A stretch of DNA of 64,000 nucleotides from Phycisphaerales bacterium (GTDB lineage Bacteria; Planctomycetota; Phycisphaerae; Phycisphaerales; UBA1924), in NCBI GenBank assembly GCA_016709445.1, contig JADJMV010000006.1:310001-374000 (forward strand). The letters run 5' to 3'. Positions 30,277-39,002 of the stretch are shown piece after piece; the stretch's first letter is position 1, and each line of letters opens with the position of its first letter. The position numbers were made by a program, and so were the translations under genes. The notes under the pieces are model-generated. The model was given only the letters and a program-made list of their open reading frames with translations. It searched no databases and was not told the DNA's origin.

Positions 30277-31808
30277 TCATGCCTTCAAATACCCCCGCAG
30301 CCCCTGCAACCCACCCTCGCGCCGAAGCCCGACTCCTTGAACCCACCGAACGGGCTCGCGGGGTCGAACTTGTTGTAGGTGTTCAGCCACACCACACCCG
30401 CCTTGAGCCTGCTCGCGATCTCGAAGATCTTCGAGCCCTTGTCCGTCCACACCCCCGCGGCCAGTCCGTACGGTGTGTTGTTCGCCCGCGAGATCGCCTC
30501 CTCCGGCGTGCGGAAGCTCATCACCGCCAAGACCGGGCCGAAGATCTCCTCCCGCGCGATCGTGTGGCTGGGCTGCACGCCAGTGAAGAAGCTCGGGCGG
30601 CACCAGTAGCCCTTGCCCTGATCGGCCACGGCCTTGTGTGCCGCGGCCGTGCTCTTCCAGCGATCAGCCATGCCGTTGAGCGTGCCACCCACGTGCAACT
30701 CAGCTCCCTCGGTCGTGCCGGCATCGAGGTAGCGGCCGATCGTGTCGAGCTGTTGTCTGGAGTTGATCGCCCCGATATCCGTGTTCTTATCCAGCGGGTC
30801 GCCGACGCGGAGGCTGGCCATGCGGATCTTGAGTTTCGTGGTCACCTCATCGAGGATCGATTCCTGCACGAACAGGCGCGAGCCGGCGCAGCAGACATGC
30901 CCCTGGTTGAAGTAAATGCCCTCGATGATCCCCTCGACCGCCTGGTCGAGGCTGGCATCCTCGAAGATGATGTTGGGGCTCTTGCCGCCGAGTTCGAGGG
31001 TGAGGCGTTTGCCGGTCCCGGCGGTCGCCGCGGCGATCTTCTTGCCGACCTCGGTCGAGCCGGTGAAGGCGATCTTGTTGATGTCGGGGTGGTTGACGAG
31101 GGCGGCGCCGGTGCGCCCGTCGCCGGTGATGATGTTGACCACGCCGTTCGGCAGGCCGACCTCCTGGCAGATCTCCGCGAGGCGCAGCGCGGTCAGCGGC
31201 GTGGTCTCGGCGGGCTTGAGGACGCAGGTGTTGCCGCACGCCAGGGCGGGGGCGAGCTTCCACGACGCCATGAGCAGCGGGAAGTTCCACGGGATGATCT
31301 GGGCGCAGACGCCGATGGGTTTGGGCTCGCGCCCGGCAAAGGCGAAGCGCAGCTTGTCGGCCCACCCGGCGTGGTAGAAGAAGTGCGCGGCCGCCAGAGG
31401 GATATCCACGTCCCGGCTCTCGCGGATGGGCTTGCCGCCGTCCATGGTCTCGAGCACGGCCAGCTCGCGGGCCCGCTCCTGGATGCGTCGGGCGATGCGG
31501 TAGATGTACTTGCCGCGCTCTTTGGCGGGCAGGGCGGCCCAGGCGGGCAGGGCGTCGCGTGCGGCACGCACGGCCGCGTCGACATCGGTGTCGCCGGCCT
31601 GGGCGATCTCGGCGAGGGGGGATTCGGTGGCGGGGTTGATCGAAGCGAAGTGCTCGGCGCCGCTCGGCTCGACGAACTCGCCGTTGATGAACAGGCCGTA
31701 GCGGTCGGCGATCTCGGGCTTCACGCTCTCCGGCGCGGGGGCGTAGTCCCACTGGGTGAGGGCGGCGGCGAAGTCGAGGTGGTGGGGGGGACGGGCGGTT
31801 GACGTCAT
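30277..31808 (-). CDS. NAD-dependent aldehyde dehydrogenase (C-terminus frameshifted in this sequence)
   Basis: This full-length aldehyde dehydrogenase, about 510 residues when restored, oxidises an aldehyde to its acid. The NAD-binding GSTEVGK, the general-base glutamate in LELGGKSPN, the catalytic cysteine in QGHVCCAGSR and the EEIFGPV motif are all present. The open frame itself ends at 30285 with an atypical tail. One base missing near 30321 explains this: shifting there gives GFGREGGLQGLRGYLKA, the standard C-terminus, with a stop at 30277. An AAGGAAG site precedes the ATG. With deoC nearby, acetaldehyde released from deoxyribose 5-phosphate is a reasonable substrate, but this is inferred from context. 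Confidence 0.92.
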
Positions 31809-31834
31809 GTCGGCTTCCTTCGGACGGGGTCCCT

Positions 31835-32074
31835 CAGCCCGGAGGGCTGCACTTGAGTCGCCGGGGGTGGAGCCCCGCGGGGCGGGCGACACCCCCGGAG
31901 AAGGGCGCGAAAGTACCCGGACCCCGGAGGGGTCCTCGTGAGCGCGAGTGCTTGCGTCGATGGAGCCACGAGCACCCCTTCGGGGTGCAATGCGCGAGGG
32001 CGCGGCGTCCGGGGGTGTCCGCCGCTGCCGCGGCGTTCCACCCCCGGCTACTGGAGAGCACCCCTCCGGGGTGC
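31835..32074. repeat. 240-bp array of seven hairpins
   Basis: This is the intergenic stretch upstream of the aldehyde dehydrogenase; the whole gap of 368 bases has no convincing gene. It is a string of exact inverted repeats: CAGCCC/GGGCTG (31835-31849), CCGGGGGTG/CACCCCCGG (31861-31898, enclosing GCCCCGCGGGGC), GGACCCC/GGGGTCC (31919-31935), CTCGTG/CACGAG (31935-31972), GCACCCC/GGGGTGC (31972-31988), CCGGGGGTG/CACCCCCGG again (32009-32047), and GCACCCC/GGGGTGC again (32058-32074). Several loops share GGA or TCC. Two stems occur twice, so the element looks assembled from repeated modules, like a REP/BIME-type mosaic. Confidence 0.7.
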
Positions 32075-32176
32075 GGATGCGCGGCTGTGGGCGTCATGCG
32101 GAGATCCTATGGGCTTGGCGTCCTGCTCATCGTGCACTCATGCCCGCTCCGAGCAGCGGGCATGCCACGCGCTGGT

Positions 32177-34735
32177 CTATGGCGTGGGTGGAGCCGGTTC
32201 GGGCGCCGGATCCCTCGTCAGGTTCAGGATCGAGTGCGTGATGCCCCACCTGGCCATCTTCGCCCCGTCGTCAAAGTCCCGCATCGGCTCGGCGTCGATC
32301 CCCAGCGCGTTGTGGCAGAGGCCGAGGTGGTTCATGTGCACCTCGCCGTACTCGCCGGCGTCCCAGCGGAAGGCGTAGATCGCACCCTGCGGGCCGTCGG
32401 CGAAGGCGACGCCGACGCGGGTGAGGGTCCACTCGTCGTACATCATCGCGGTGAGCCAGCCCTCGTCCAGGGCGGTGTTCTCGACGCGCCGGGTGCGCCA
32501 GGCGCTCATGAGGCCGCTCCCGCCGGGCCAGGCGGTGTGGTAGATGTCCAGCTCCCCTTCGGGGGTGTAGCCGACGGCGGGGCGGGTGACGCAGCTGTTG
32601 CCCGAGGCTTCGCCGCGGGTCCAGAGGGTCTCGCCCTCGCGGACCAGGTCGCCCTGGGCGGCGCACATGGTGACGCGCATGCACATCTTCGCGCCGTGGG
32701 AGTTGGGCATGCTGGTGACCAGCGTGATCTGGCCGTCGCCCGGGCGCACGGCCATGCCGGGCGGCACCTGCGAGCGGGTCTCGAGGTTCTGGCCGGGTTT
32801 GAGGGCCGGCGCATCGGCCCACTCGAGCCAGCGGGTCTCCAGGCGGTCGTCATCGTGGCGGAGGACGAGGAGGAGCCGCGTCCCGACCGCGACGCCACTG
32901 AGATCACAGCGGGGGAGGTCGCCGAGGAAGATCGGGTCCTTGATCTCGGTCGCATTGAAGCGGGCGACGTACCAGCCCGGCTGCTGGCTGAAGAAGACGT
33001 AGCCCCATTCGCCCGCGGGGACGAAGACGGGGTCGCCATGCGTCGCGGAGTTGGGGATCGCTCGCGGGTCGCCCCACTTCTCCTCGCCCTGGTAGGCGCG
33101 GATCGAGATCGTTGACTGGGTTTGGTCGAGTTGCACGAGATAGCAGGTGTCGCCGAGGTAGCCGAGGGCGGGCGCGGCGCCAATCCGATCGGTATACCGC
33201 CGGATGCCGGCGTTCGTCGAGCCGCCATAGTTGATGTCCGCGGTGACGGGCTGGTCGTCGAACTTGCCGTTCTGATTCCAATCGATGAGGGCGCCGCCTT
33301 GGCCGTCGTCCTTGACGGGAAATCGGAAGGGCCACTTGGTGAGGTAGTCGAGTTCGGACGCCGGGAAGGGCAGGTGCTCGCTGAGGGCATTCTCGCGCAG
33401 CTCGACCGACGCGAACCGCCCGTCGGAGAAGTGCACGGCGTTGCCGTCGCCCGCGAAGGAGTAGGTGAACGCGTAGCTCATCATCGAGGGGTAGAGCGGG
33501 CACCAGGCGGGGGCGGAATCGCCCGTGTGCGACAGGCTGAGCTGGTGGCCGACCTCGTGAGCGAACGCGGCCCAGTGGTTGCCGGAGCCGCCCATGTCGC
33601 CGGTTTCCTGCGCCTGGCCACCCCCTCCGGGGGCCACCTGCATCCAGTGCATCAGGCCGCGGGCGTTGGGCTCGAGGTTTTTCGCCCCGACATCCCACCA
33701 CGAGCCCTGCTCGGGCACGGGGACCTCGGGCCCGAAGCGGTAGTGGATGGTGATGCCGGTCGAGCCGTCGGGGTTCTTCGTATTGAGCTGGGCGTACAGA
33801 CGCTTGGACTTCTCGATCTCGTTGCGGACGGCTTCCGTGCCCAGTTGGACGTAGGGGGAGATGGCGACGATGACGTCTTGGTGCGTCGGCGAGAGCGGCG
33901 TGCTCGCGGCGTCGTCGGGGCCGGGCACGGCGCGGGGCAGGCCGTGAACCTCCCAACCATCGAGCAGGCCGTCGCCATCGGTGTCGCGGCTGAGAGGGTT
34001 TGAGCCCAGACGCGCCTCGTCGGCGTCGCTGAGGCCGTCGGAGTCGGTGTCGCCGGAGGCGGTGTTGGGAGCCGGGGCCATGCGCAGCTCGCGATACGCG
34101 GAGGGCTTCGTGCACTCGAAGAGCGTCAGCGTGTCGGCGAGGCGGTCGCCGGTCACATCGCCCAGGATGGTCGACAGCGCCGGGGCTTCGGGCTGGTAGG
34201 GCGGGGCGTCGGTCGCGGCTGGGTCGGACGCCGAGGGGGAGAAGCTTTCGAAACCGCGGGGCGAGAGGCGCCAGGCCTTGCCCGCGCCGTCGAGGCAGGC
34301 GTCGGCGCCGGCGCGGGTGAGGGGGCCGGCGAAGGTCACGCCGGGCGGCGCATCCACCTTCTGGGATCGCGTGAGCTTGTCGCCTTCGAAGTGCGACCAA
34401 GTGACGGCGTGGTCGGCGTAGAGGACCGCGGCCTCGTCGCCCGGGCTCGCCGGGTCGAAGTCACCGGCGAGCAGGGCGACCGCGCCCGCCTCGATCGGAT
34501 CGACGATCGCGATCCACCCCGAGGCCTTCCAGCCGTGCACGCTCGGGGCGACGCAGAGTTGGGGGACACCGTTGATGGTGAGGACATCGCCAAAGCCGTC
34601 GGCGTCGATATCGCCGACGGCGAAGAGCGAGAAGTCAAGGCCGGTCGAGACCCAGGCGGCGGCGGGTGGCGGGGCGGTTTGGGCAGGGGGGGCGCACGCG
34701 ACGCACGACAGGACGCAACACGCGGCGGGCAACAT
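32177..34735 (-). CDS. Secreted metalloprotease-like protein with calcium-binding repeats
   Basis: The 852-residue product begins with a short signal segment rich in Cys (MLPAACCVLSCVACAPP) that suggests a lipoprotein. An N-terminal region with DIDADGFGD and DVTGDRLAD resembles FG-GAP/VCBS repeats. Around residues 229-262, DTDSDGLSDADE and DTDGDGLLDGWE are thrombospondin type 3-like calcium sites. At about residue 394, HEVGHQLSLSH is the HExxHxxxxxH zinc motif of metzincin proteases, followed by a Met-containing SMMSYAF that could be the Met-turn. The C-terminal 400 residues are unassigned and probably beta-rich. A GGAG site lies six bases before the ATG. It sits between deoC and the aldehyde dehydrogenase, with no evident link to either. 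Confidence 0.78.
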   Translation of the reverse strand: MLPAACCVLSCVACAPPAQTAPPPAAAWVSTGLDFSLFAVGDIDADGFGDVLTINGVPQLCVAPSVHGWKASGWIAIVDPIEAGAVALLAGDFDPASPGDEAAVLYADHAVTWSHFEGDKLTRSQKVDAPPGVTFAGPLTRAGADACLDGAGKAWRLSPRGFESFSPSASDPAATDAPPYQPEAPALSTILGDVTGDRLADTLTLFECTKPSAYRELRMAPAPNTASGDTDSDGLSDADEARLGSNPLSRDTDGDGLLDGWEVHGLPRAVPGPDDAASTPLSPTHQDVIVAISPYVQLGTEAVRNEIEKSKRLYAQLNTKNPDGSTGITIHYRFGPEVPVPEQGSWWDVGAKNLEPNARGLMHWMQVAPGGGGQAQETGDMGGSGNHWAAFAHEVGHQLSLSHTGDSAPAWCPLYPSMMSYAFTYSFAGDGNAVHFSDGRFASVELRENALSEHLPFPASELDYLTKWPFRFPVKDDGQGGALIDWNQNGKFDDQPVTADINYGGSTNAGIRRYTDRIGAAPALGYLGDTCYLVQLDQTQSTISIRAYQGEEKWGDPRAIPNSATHGDPVFVPAGEWGYVFFSQQPGWYVARFNATEIKDPIFLGDLPRCDLSGVAVGTRLLLVLRHDDDRLETRWLEWADAPALKPGQNLETRSQVPPGMAVRPGDGQITLVTSMPNSHGAKMCMRVTMCAAQGDLVREGETLWTRGEASGNSCVTRPAVGYTPEGELDIYHTAWPGGSGLMSAWRTRRVENTALDEGWLTAMMYDEWTLTRVGVAFADGPQGAIYAFRWDAGEYGEVHMNHLGLCHNALGIDAEPMRDFDDGAKMARWGITHSILNLTRDPAPEPAPPTP

Positions 34736-34753
34736 GGGGGGCTCCAGGGGGAC

Positions 34754-35713
34754 TCAGGCCTCGGAGAAGTCGTAGGCGGCAGTGTACCGGCCGGTCTTCT
34801 GCTTCACGAGTTGGCGGAGCAGGTCGTTCACGAGGGAGCTGGCGCCGAAGCGGAAGAGGGTCGGGCTGAGCCAGGGGTTGCCGTTGCCGCCCGGCAGGTG
34901 GCCCAGCGTCTCCTGGATCATCACGAGGTAGTGCAGGGCCTGCTTGGCGGTGCGGATGCCGCCGGCGGGCTTCATGCCGATGTGGCGTCCGGTGCGGAGG
35001 TACTCGTCGCGGATCGCCTCGAGCATGACGAGGGTCACGGGCATCGTCGCGGCCGGCGAGACCTTGCCGGTCGAGGTCTTGATGAAGTCGCCGTCGCGGA
35101 TGCGGCTGATGGCGATGTCGCTGGCGCGGCGGACATTGTCGAGCGTCTCGAGTTCGCCGGTCTCGAGGATGACCTTGAGATGGACGGGGCGGGGCGAAGC
35201 AGCGCAGACCCCGGCAACCTCGTGGATCTCCTCGGCGACGATGTCGTGCCGGCCGCGGAGAAAGGCGCCGCGGTTGATGACCATGTCGATCTCGTCCGCG
35301 CCGTCGGCGACCGCCTGCTCGGTGTCGCGGAGGCGGACGGCGAGGGGATACTGCCCGCTGGGGAAGCCGGTGGCGACGCTGGCGACGCGGACGCCGGACC
35401 CGGCGAGGGCCTCGGCGGCCGCGGGAACCATGCTGGGGTAGACGCAGACGGCGGCGCAGGAGGGGAGCCGCTCGCCGAGGAGTTCCTCGTCGCGCTCGAA
35501 GGGGCGGATGGCCTTGCGGCACAGGCTACGGACCTTCTCCGGGGAGTCTTTGCCCTCGAGGGTCGTGAGGTCGGTCATGGCAAGGGCGAGCTTGAGGCCG
35601 GCGAGCTTGGTGGAAGTCTTGATGGAGCGGGTGGTGAAGGAGGCGGCGCGGCGGGTCGCCATGATCGCGTCGACGGTGGGGCTGGCCGGGAGCTGAAGGA
35701 AGCCGGTAGGCAT
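34754..35713 (-). CDS. deoC: Deoxyribose-phosphate aldolase
   Basis: DeoC splits 2-deoxyribose 5-phosphate into acetaldehyde and glyceraldehyde 3-phosphate during deoxynucleoside breakdown. The 319-residue product has the class I aldolase barrel: DEIDMVINRGAF, the Schiff-base lysine in FIKTSTGK and the second conserved lysine in GMKPAGGIRT. The C-terminal FRFGASSLVNDLL is also typical. It is longer than the 250-residue E. coli enzyme owing to an N-terminal extension of about 60 residues, a form common in long-type DeoC. The ATG at 35713 is chosen as the first in a conserved-looking N-terminus. Acetaldehyde made here could be oxidised by the dehydrogenases at 28.9-31.8 kb. Confidence 0.94.
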   Translation of the reverse strand: MPTGFLQLPASPTVDAIMATRRAASFTTRSIKTSTKLAGLKLALAMTDLTTLEGKDSPEKVRSLCRKAIRPFERDEELLGERLPSCAAVCVYPSMVPAAAEALAGSGVRVASVATGFPSGQYPLAVRLRDTEQAVADGADEIDMVINRGAFLRGRHDIVAEEIHEVAGVCAASPRPVHLKVILETGELETLDNVRRASDIAISRIRDGDFIKTSTGKVSPAATMPVTLVMLEAIRDEYLRTGRHIGMKPAGGIRTAKQALHYLVMIQETLGHLPGGNGNPWLSPTLFRFGASSLVNDLLRQLVKQKTGRYTAAYDFSEA

Positions 35714-35786
35714 CGGGGGATTGTAGTTGCTGATGCCCCGGGGGTGCGGCACGGCGGGGACGGCCGGGACGCGTCGGGCGGCGGAG

Positions 35787-36689
35787 CTACCGCCGGGTCT
35801 CGAGGTCATTGAGGAAGAGGCTGATGGCCTCGCTGGCGGTCGCGCGGGCCTCGGGGTGTGTCCACATATCGCCGTGTGCCGCTTCGGGGATCTCGGCGAT
35901 CCGGGCACGAGGTGCGGCGTAGGCGATGGCTCTCCCGTCTTCGATCGGGCACATGGTGTCGCGGATCCCGTGGAGGATAAGGATCGCGGCCCGGGTTCGA
36001 GCCGAGAAGGCGGCGCGGTCGTAGCGCCGCCAGAGCGGGTCGCCGACGAAGCGCAATCCGGCGAGCACGAGGGCCGGGTAGAGGTTCAGTCGGTGTGGGA
36101 ACCCTCGCGATTCCATCACGTCCCGGGCCGGGGTCCAGGGGAAGCGGTATGGCGCTTCGGCGATCACGGCGGCGATGCGTTCGGGTTGCTCGGCGGCTGC
36201 GCGGACGCACACCCCGGCGCCGAGGGAGTAGCCGCAGACAAGCACGGGGCGTGAGGGGGAGACCTCGTCCGCGAGTGCAAGGAGCGCCCGGTGCTCTGTG
36301 AGGCCGAGCCGGCAGGGCCCTGGCGGGGCTTCGCCGTGACCGGGCAGGTCGAATGCGCACAGCGTAGAGCAGTGCGGGAGGAGGGCGTCGAGTCGCTGCA
36401 GCACGGCCTGCCGGGATTCGGCCCAGCCGTGACAGAAGAGGATTGCGGGTCGGTCGGGCCGCGCACCGGGTATCGCCCAATAGGGGGTCTCACCCCCGGG
36501 CTCGAGCCGGGCCGAGCGTTCCTCGAACGGTACCGGAGGGGAGAGTGCGCCCGGGTCGGCGGGCTGGCCCCGTGAGACACACCAGGCAAAGGAGCGCCGG
36601 GCGGGGCGGGTGAGCGAGCGATAGGTGAGTCCGACTAGGTATGCCCAGAAGATCGCGAAGCCGGCGGCAAAGAGGGTGACCAATCCCAC
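35787..36689 (-). CDS. Alpha/beta hydrolase, membrane-anchored
   Basis: The 300-residue product starts with one hydrophobic helix (about residues 3-22) and then a serine-hydrolase domain. The oxyanion-hole region FCHGWAESRQ, the nucleophile elbow GYSLGAG, the acid in LHGIRDTMCPIED and the catalytic histidine in EAAHGDMW are in the right order. Substrate is unknown. The start is a GTG located nine bases after the rseP stop, so it is probably the second gene of an operon with that protease. Confidence 0.85.
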   Translation of the reverse strand: MGLVTLFAAGFAIFWAYLVGLTYRSLTRPARRSFAWCVSRGQPADPGALSPPVPFEERSARLEPGGETPYWAIPGARPDRPAILFCHGWAESRQAVLQRLDALLPHCSTLCAFDLPGHGEAPPGPCRLGLTEHRALLALADEVSPSRPVLVCGYSLGAGVCVRAAAEQPERIAAVIAEAPYRFPWTPARDVMESRGFPHRLNLYPALVLAGLRFVGDPLWRRYDRAAFSARTRAAILILHGIRDTMCPIEDGRAIAYAAPRARIAEIPEAAHGDMWTHPEARATASEAISLFLNDLETRR

Positions 36690-36698
36690 GGGCCGAGT

Positions 36699-38879
36699 TT
36701 AGCCGGTGAAGAGGCGAGAAACATCGTTATACGTCACGAGAAGGAAGAGTGAGACGAGCAGAACCAGGCCGATCGCGGTGATCGCGTTCTGCACGGCGAT
36801 GGGGAGCGGTCGGCCCCGAATCTGCTCGTACAGCAGCATGAGGAACTGCCCACCATCGGCGATGGGGAGCGGCAGGAAGTTGATCACCGCGAGGTTCACG
36901 CTGATCAGGCCCATAAAGAAGATGAGCCACACGATGCCGCGGGTGGCGACCTGGGTGCCGAGGTGGGCGATGCCGACGGGGCCCTTGAGGCTCTCGACCT
37001 TCACCGTGCCCTGCGCCAGTCGGGCGATGGTGAGGTAGGTCATGGTCATCATGCGCTGGGTGCGTGCGACGCCCATCCGGATGGCATCGACCGGGCCGGT
37101 GGCCTTGAGGGTGAACTCCTCTGGCGCGAAAAGGGAGGTGGGGAAGGGGAGTCGCCAGGAGAGGTCCTGGAGGCGATCGATCTGTTCTCGGGGGATGCTC
37201 AGATCGACGGTCTGCGTGATGGGGGCGCCGTCGGGCTGGGGCGGGAGCGGGAGGGCGAGAGTGAGGGAGACGGACGCGCTGGCGGCGCCGGACTCGTGGG
37301 CGGCCTTCGTGGCGGCGACGAGGGCGGTTCGGAGATCGGCGAAGTTCGTGACGGGGCGCCCCGCGACCTCGAGCACCCGCGAGCCGGGGCGAGTGACCTG
37401 GCCGACGGCCGCGGGCGTGAAGGATGCGCCGCCCTTCAGCGCGTGCAGCGGCGTCGGCGCGAGGGTGACGAGCGCGGAGTCGTGGGCGGTATCGGAAGGC
37501 CTGAAGCCGATGAGGCCGTCGTCGCCGACGCGGACCTTGAGGGAGATTTCTTCCGGTGGGGTGTCGGCGCCGTCGGTCCCACGGAGGACCGTGAGCTGGA
37601 TGTCGCGCCCGCGGTGCCGCTGGACCTCGGCGATTCCTGCCTCGACGCTGGGGAACTCGACATCGCCGAGCCGGGCGAAGATGTCCCCCTCGCGGAGGCC
37701 GAGGTCGTAGCCGCGCCGGCGGTCCCCAAAGGGGCCCACCTTCATGACCGGCATGAGGCCCAGGAGGTGCTCGATGGGGGCAAGGACGGCGGGGTCGGGG
37801 TTGGCGTCATCGAGCATGAGCTCGGGCGCGGGGGTGACGTCGATGGTGACGGACTCGCCCGCGGGCGAGGCGAACTCGACCTGGAAGGGCGAGCCGCCGG
37901 AGTTGCGGGCGGCCTCCGTGAGGTCGCCGGCGGAGTGGAGGTCGCGGTCGGGCCCGATCCGAACGACTCGCATCCCGGGCTCGACGCCGGTCAGGTGGAA
38001 ATGGGCGGCGATCGTCTGCCACTCGGCGGGGGTGGCGACCAGATTGGGGGGGATCTGCAGCGAGCGGGCCGGGTCGACGCCGAGGTCGAGCATGTTGTTG
38101 AACTGGCTGCGCTCGGGGACGATGTCGAAGCGGAGCGGTTGGGTCAGGCCGGGTCGATCGATGACCAGGCGGACGGGCTCGCCCGGCGCCGCCATGGCCC
38201 CGGCCATAGCGATGTCGTTGAAATCGTCGGGCTTGCGGCCGTTGACCTGGGTGACGACGTCTCCGGAGTGGAGGCCGGGCTCGGTGACTCCCAGCTCGGC
38301 GGCGTTGGTGGCGATGGCGCTGATCGAGGGGCCGTCGGGGTAGGCGGTGCCGATGGTCGGCGGCTCGGTTTTGAGGCCGACGAAAAAGACGAGCATGAAG
38401 ACGACGAGGGCGAGGATGATGTTCATCACCACGCCGCCGGAGATGACGATCATCCGCTTCCAGATGGGTTTGGCCAGGTAGCTGTCGGGGGCTGTCGCGG
38501 TGGCCTCGGGATTGATGTCGTTCTGTCCGAGCATCTTGACGTAGCCGCCGAAGGGCAGGGCGTTGAGGCGGTACTCGGTGGGGCTGACCTTGCCGCCGAG
38601 CCGGGCGCGGGCGCTTTCGCGCCGGTCGCCCGCGGGCCCGGTGGCGTCGTTGCACAGGGCGAGGTACTCCTGCTCGCTCGAGCCCTTCCGCCAGCCCAGC
38701 CCCCTGCGGTAGCTGACAACGGCGGGGCCGAAGCCGAGCGCGAAGGCGAAGACGCGGATGCCGGCCCAGCGTGCGGTGAGGAAGTGGCCCATCTCGTGGA
38801 TAAAGATGACCAGACCGAATCCGGCGACGACCAGGAGAAGATTGGCGAGGCCGGAGATGGAGGCGAGGGATGCGTTCAT
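36699..38879 (-). CDS. rseP: RseP-type intramembrane site-2 protease with expanded PDZ region
   Basis: Site-2 proteases cut membrane-spanning substrates, classically the anti-sigma factor RseA, within the bilayer. The zinc site is HEMGH at residues 28-32; the third ligand region is NFLPLPIADGG near the C-terminus. The 726-residue product is much longer than the usual 420-450. The extra length lies between the first and last membrane helices and contains about four PDZ-like segments (for example PGLHSGDVVTQVNGR, GLREGDIFARLGDV and RPGSRVLEVAGRPV). FGGYVKML, the membrane re-entrant loop, is present. It precedes the hydrolase gene on the minus strand. The substrate is not evident; a putative membrane anti-sigma protein exists at 62.9-63.4 kb. 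Confidence 0.93.
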   Translation of the reverse strand: MNASLASISGLANLLLVVAGFGLVIFIHEMGHFLTARWAGIRVFAFALGFGPAVVSYRRGLGWRKGSSEQEYLALCNDATGPAGDRRESARARLGGKVSPTEYRLNALPFGGYVKMLGQNDINPEATATAPDSYLAKPIWKRMIVISGGVVMNIILALVVFMLVFFVGLKTEPPTIGTAYPDGPSISAIATNAAELGVTEPGLHSGDVVTQVNGRKPDDFNDIAMAGAMAAPGEPVRLVIDRPGLTQPLRFDIVPERSQFNNMLDLGVDPARSLQIPPNLVATPAEWQTIAAHFHLTGVEPGMRVVRIGPDRDLHSAGDLTEAARNSGGSPFQVEFASPAGESVTIDVTPAPELMLDDANPDPAVLAPIEHLLGLMPVMKVGPFGDRRRGYDLGLREGDIFARLGDVEFPSVEAGIAEVQRHRGRDIQLTVLRGTDGADTPPEEISLKVRVGDDGLIGFRPSDTAHDSALVTLAPTPLHALKGGASFTPAAVGQVTRPGSRVLEVAGRPVTNFADLRTALVAATKAAHESGAASASVSLTLALPLPPQPDGAPITQTVDLSIPREQIDRLQDLSWRLPFPTSLFAPEEFTLKATGPVDAIRMGVARTQRMMTMTYLTIARLAQGTVKVESLKGPVGIAHLGTQVATRGIVWLIFFMGLISVNLAVINFLPLPIADGGQFLMLLYEQIRGRPLPIAVQNAITAIGLVLLVSLFLLVTYNDVSRLFTG

Positions 38880-38940
38880 GCTGAGGAATGGTATCGGTCG
38901 TGACGGGCGGTGGTTCTGGGCCGGGTCGCCGTTCGGGGCG

Positions 38941-38976
38941 AAAAACAGGCCGGCCCGGCTTGCGGGCCGGGCCGGC
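38941..38976 (-). terminator. Intrinsic terminator after the redoxin gene
   Basis: Read on the minus strand, the perfect 11-bp stem GCCGGCCCGGC / GCCGGGCCGGC with a six-base loop is followed by CTGTTTTT. It lies 27 bases after the redoxin stop codon and separates that gene from rseP. It is the clearest rho-independent terminator in the window. Confidence 0.92.
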
Positions 38977-39002
38977 GGGTCGCCTGGATTGCGCGTCGGG
39001 GG

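Noticed and set aside
31834..32097. An 87-codon minus-strand frame in the hairpin array
   Set aside because: The frame is produced by the repeated GC-rich hairpins, is Pro/Gly/Arg-rich and has no ribosome binding site.
28930..35713. A bacterial microcompartment locus, suggested by aldehyde dehydrogenases and an aldolase in a planctomycete
   Set aside because: No shell-protein (BMC or pentamer) genes and no encapsulation peptides were seen, and the aldolase is DeoC rather than a fuculose-type aldolase.
36963..38903. A 646-codon plus-strand frame opposite rseP
   Set aside because: rseP has its catalytic motifs and a normal start on the minus strand; the opposite frame is a codon-bias shadow.
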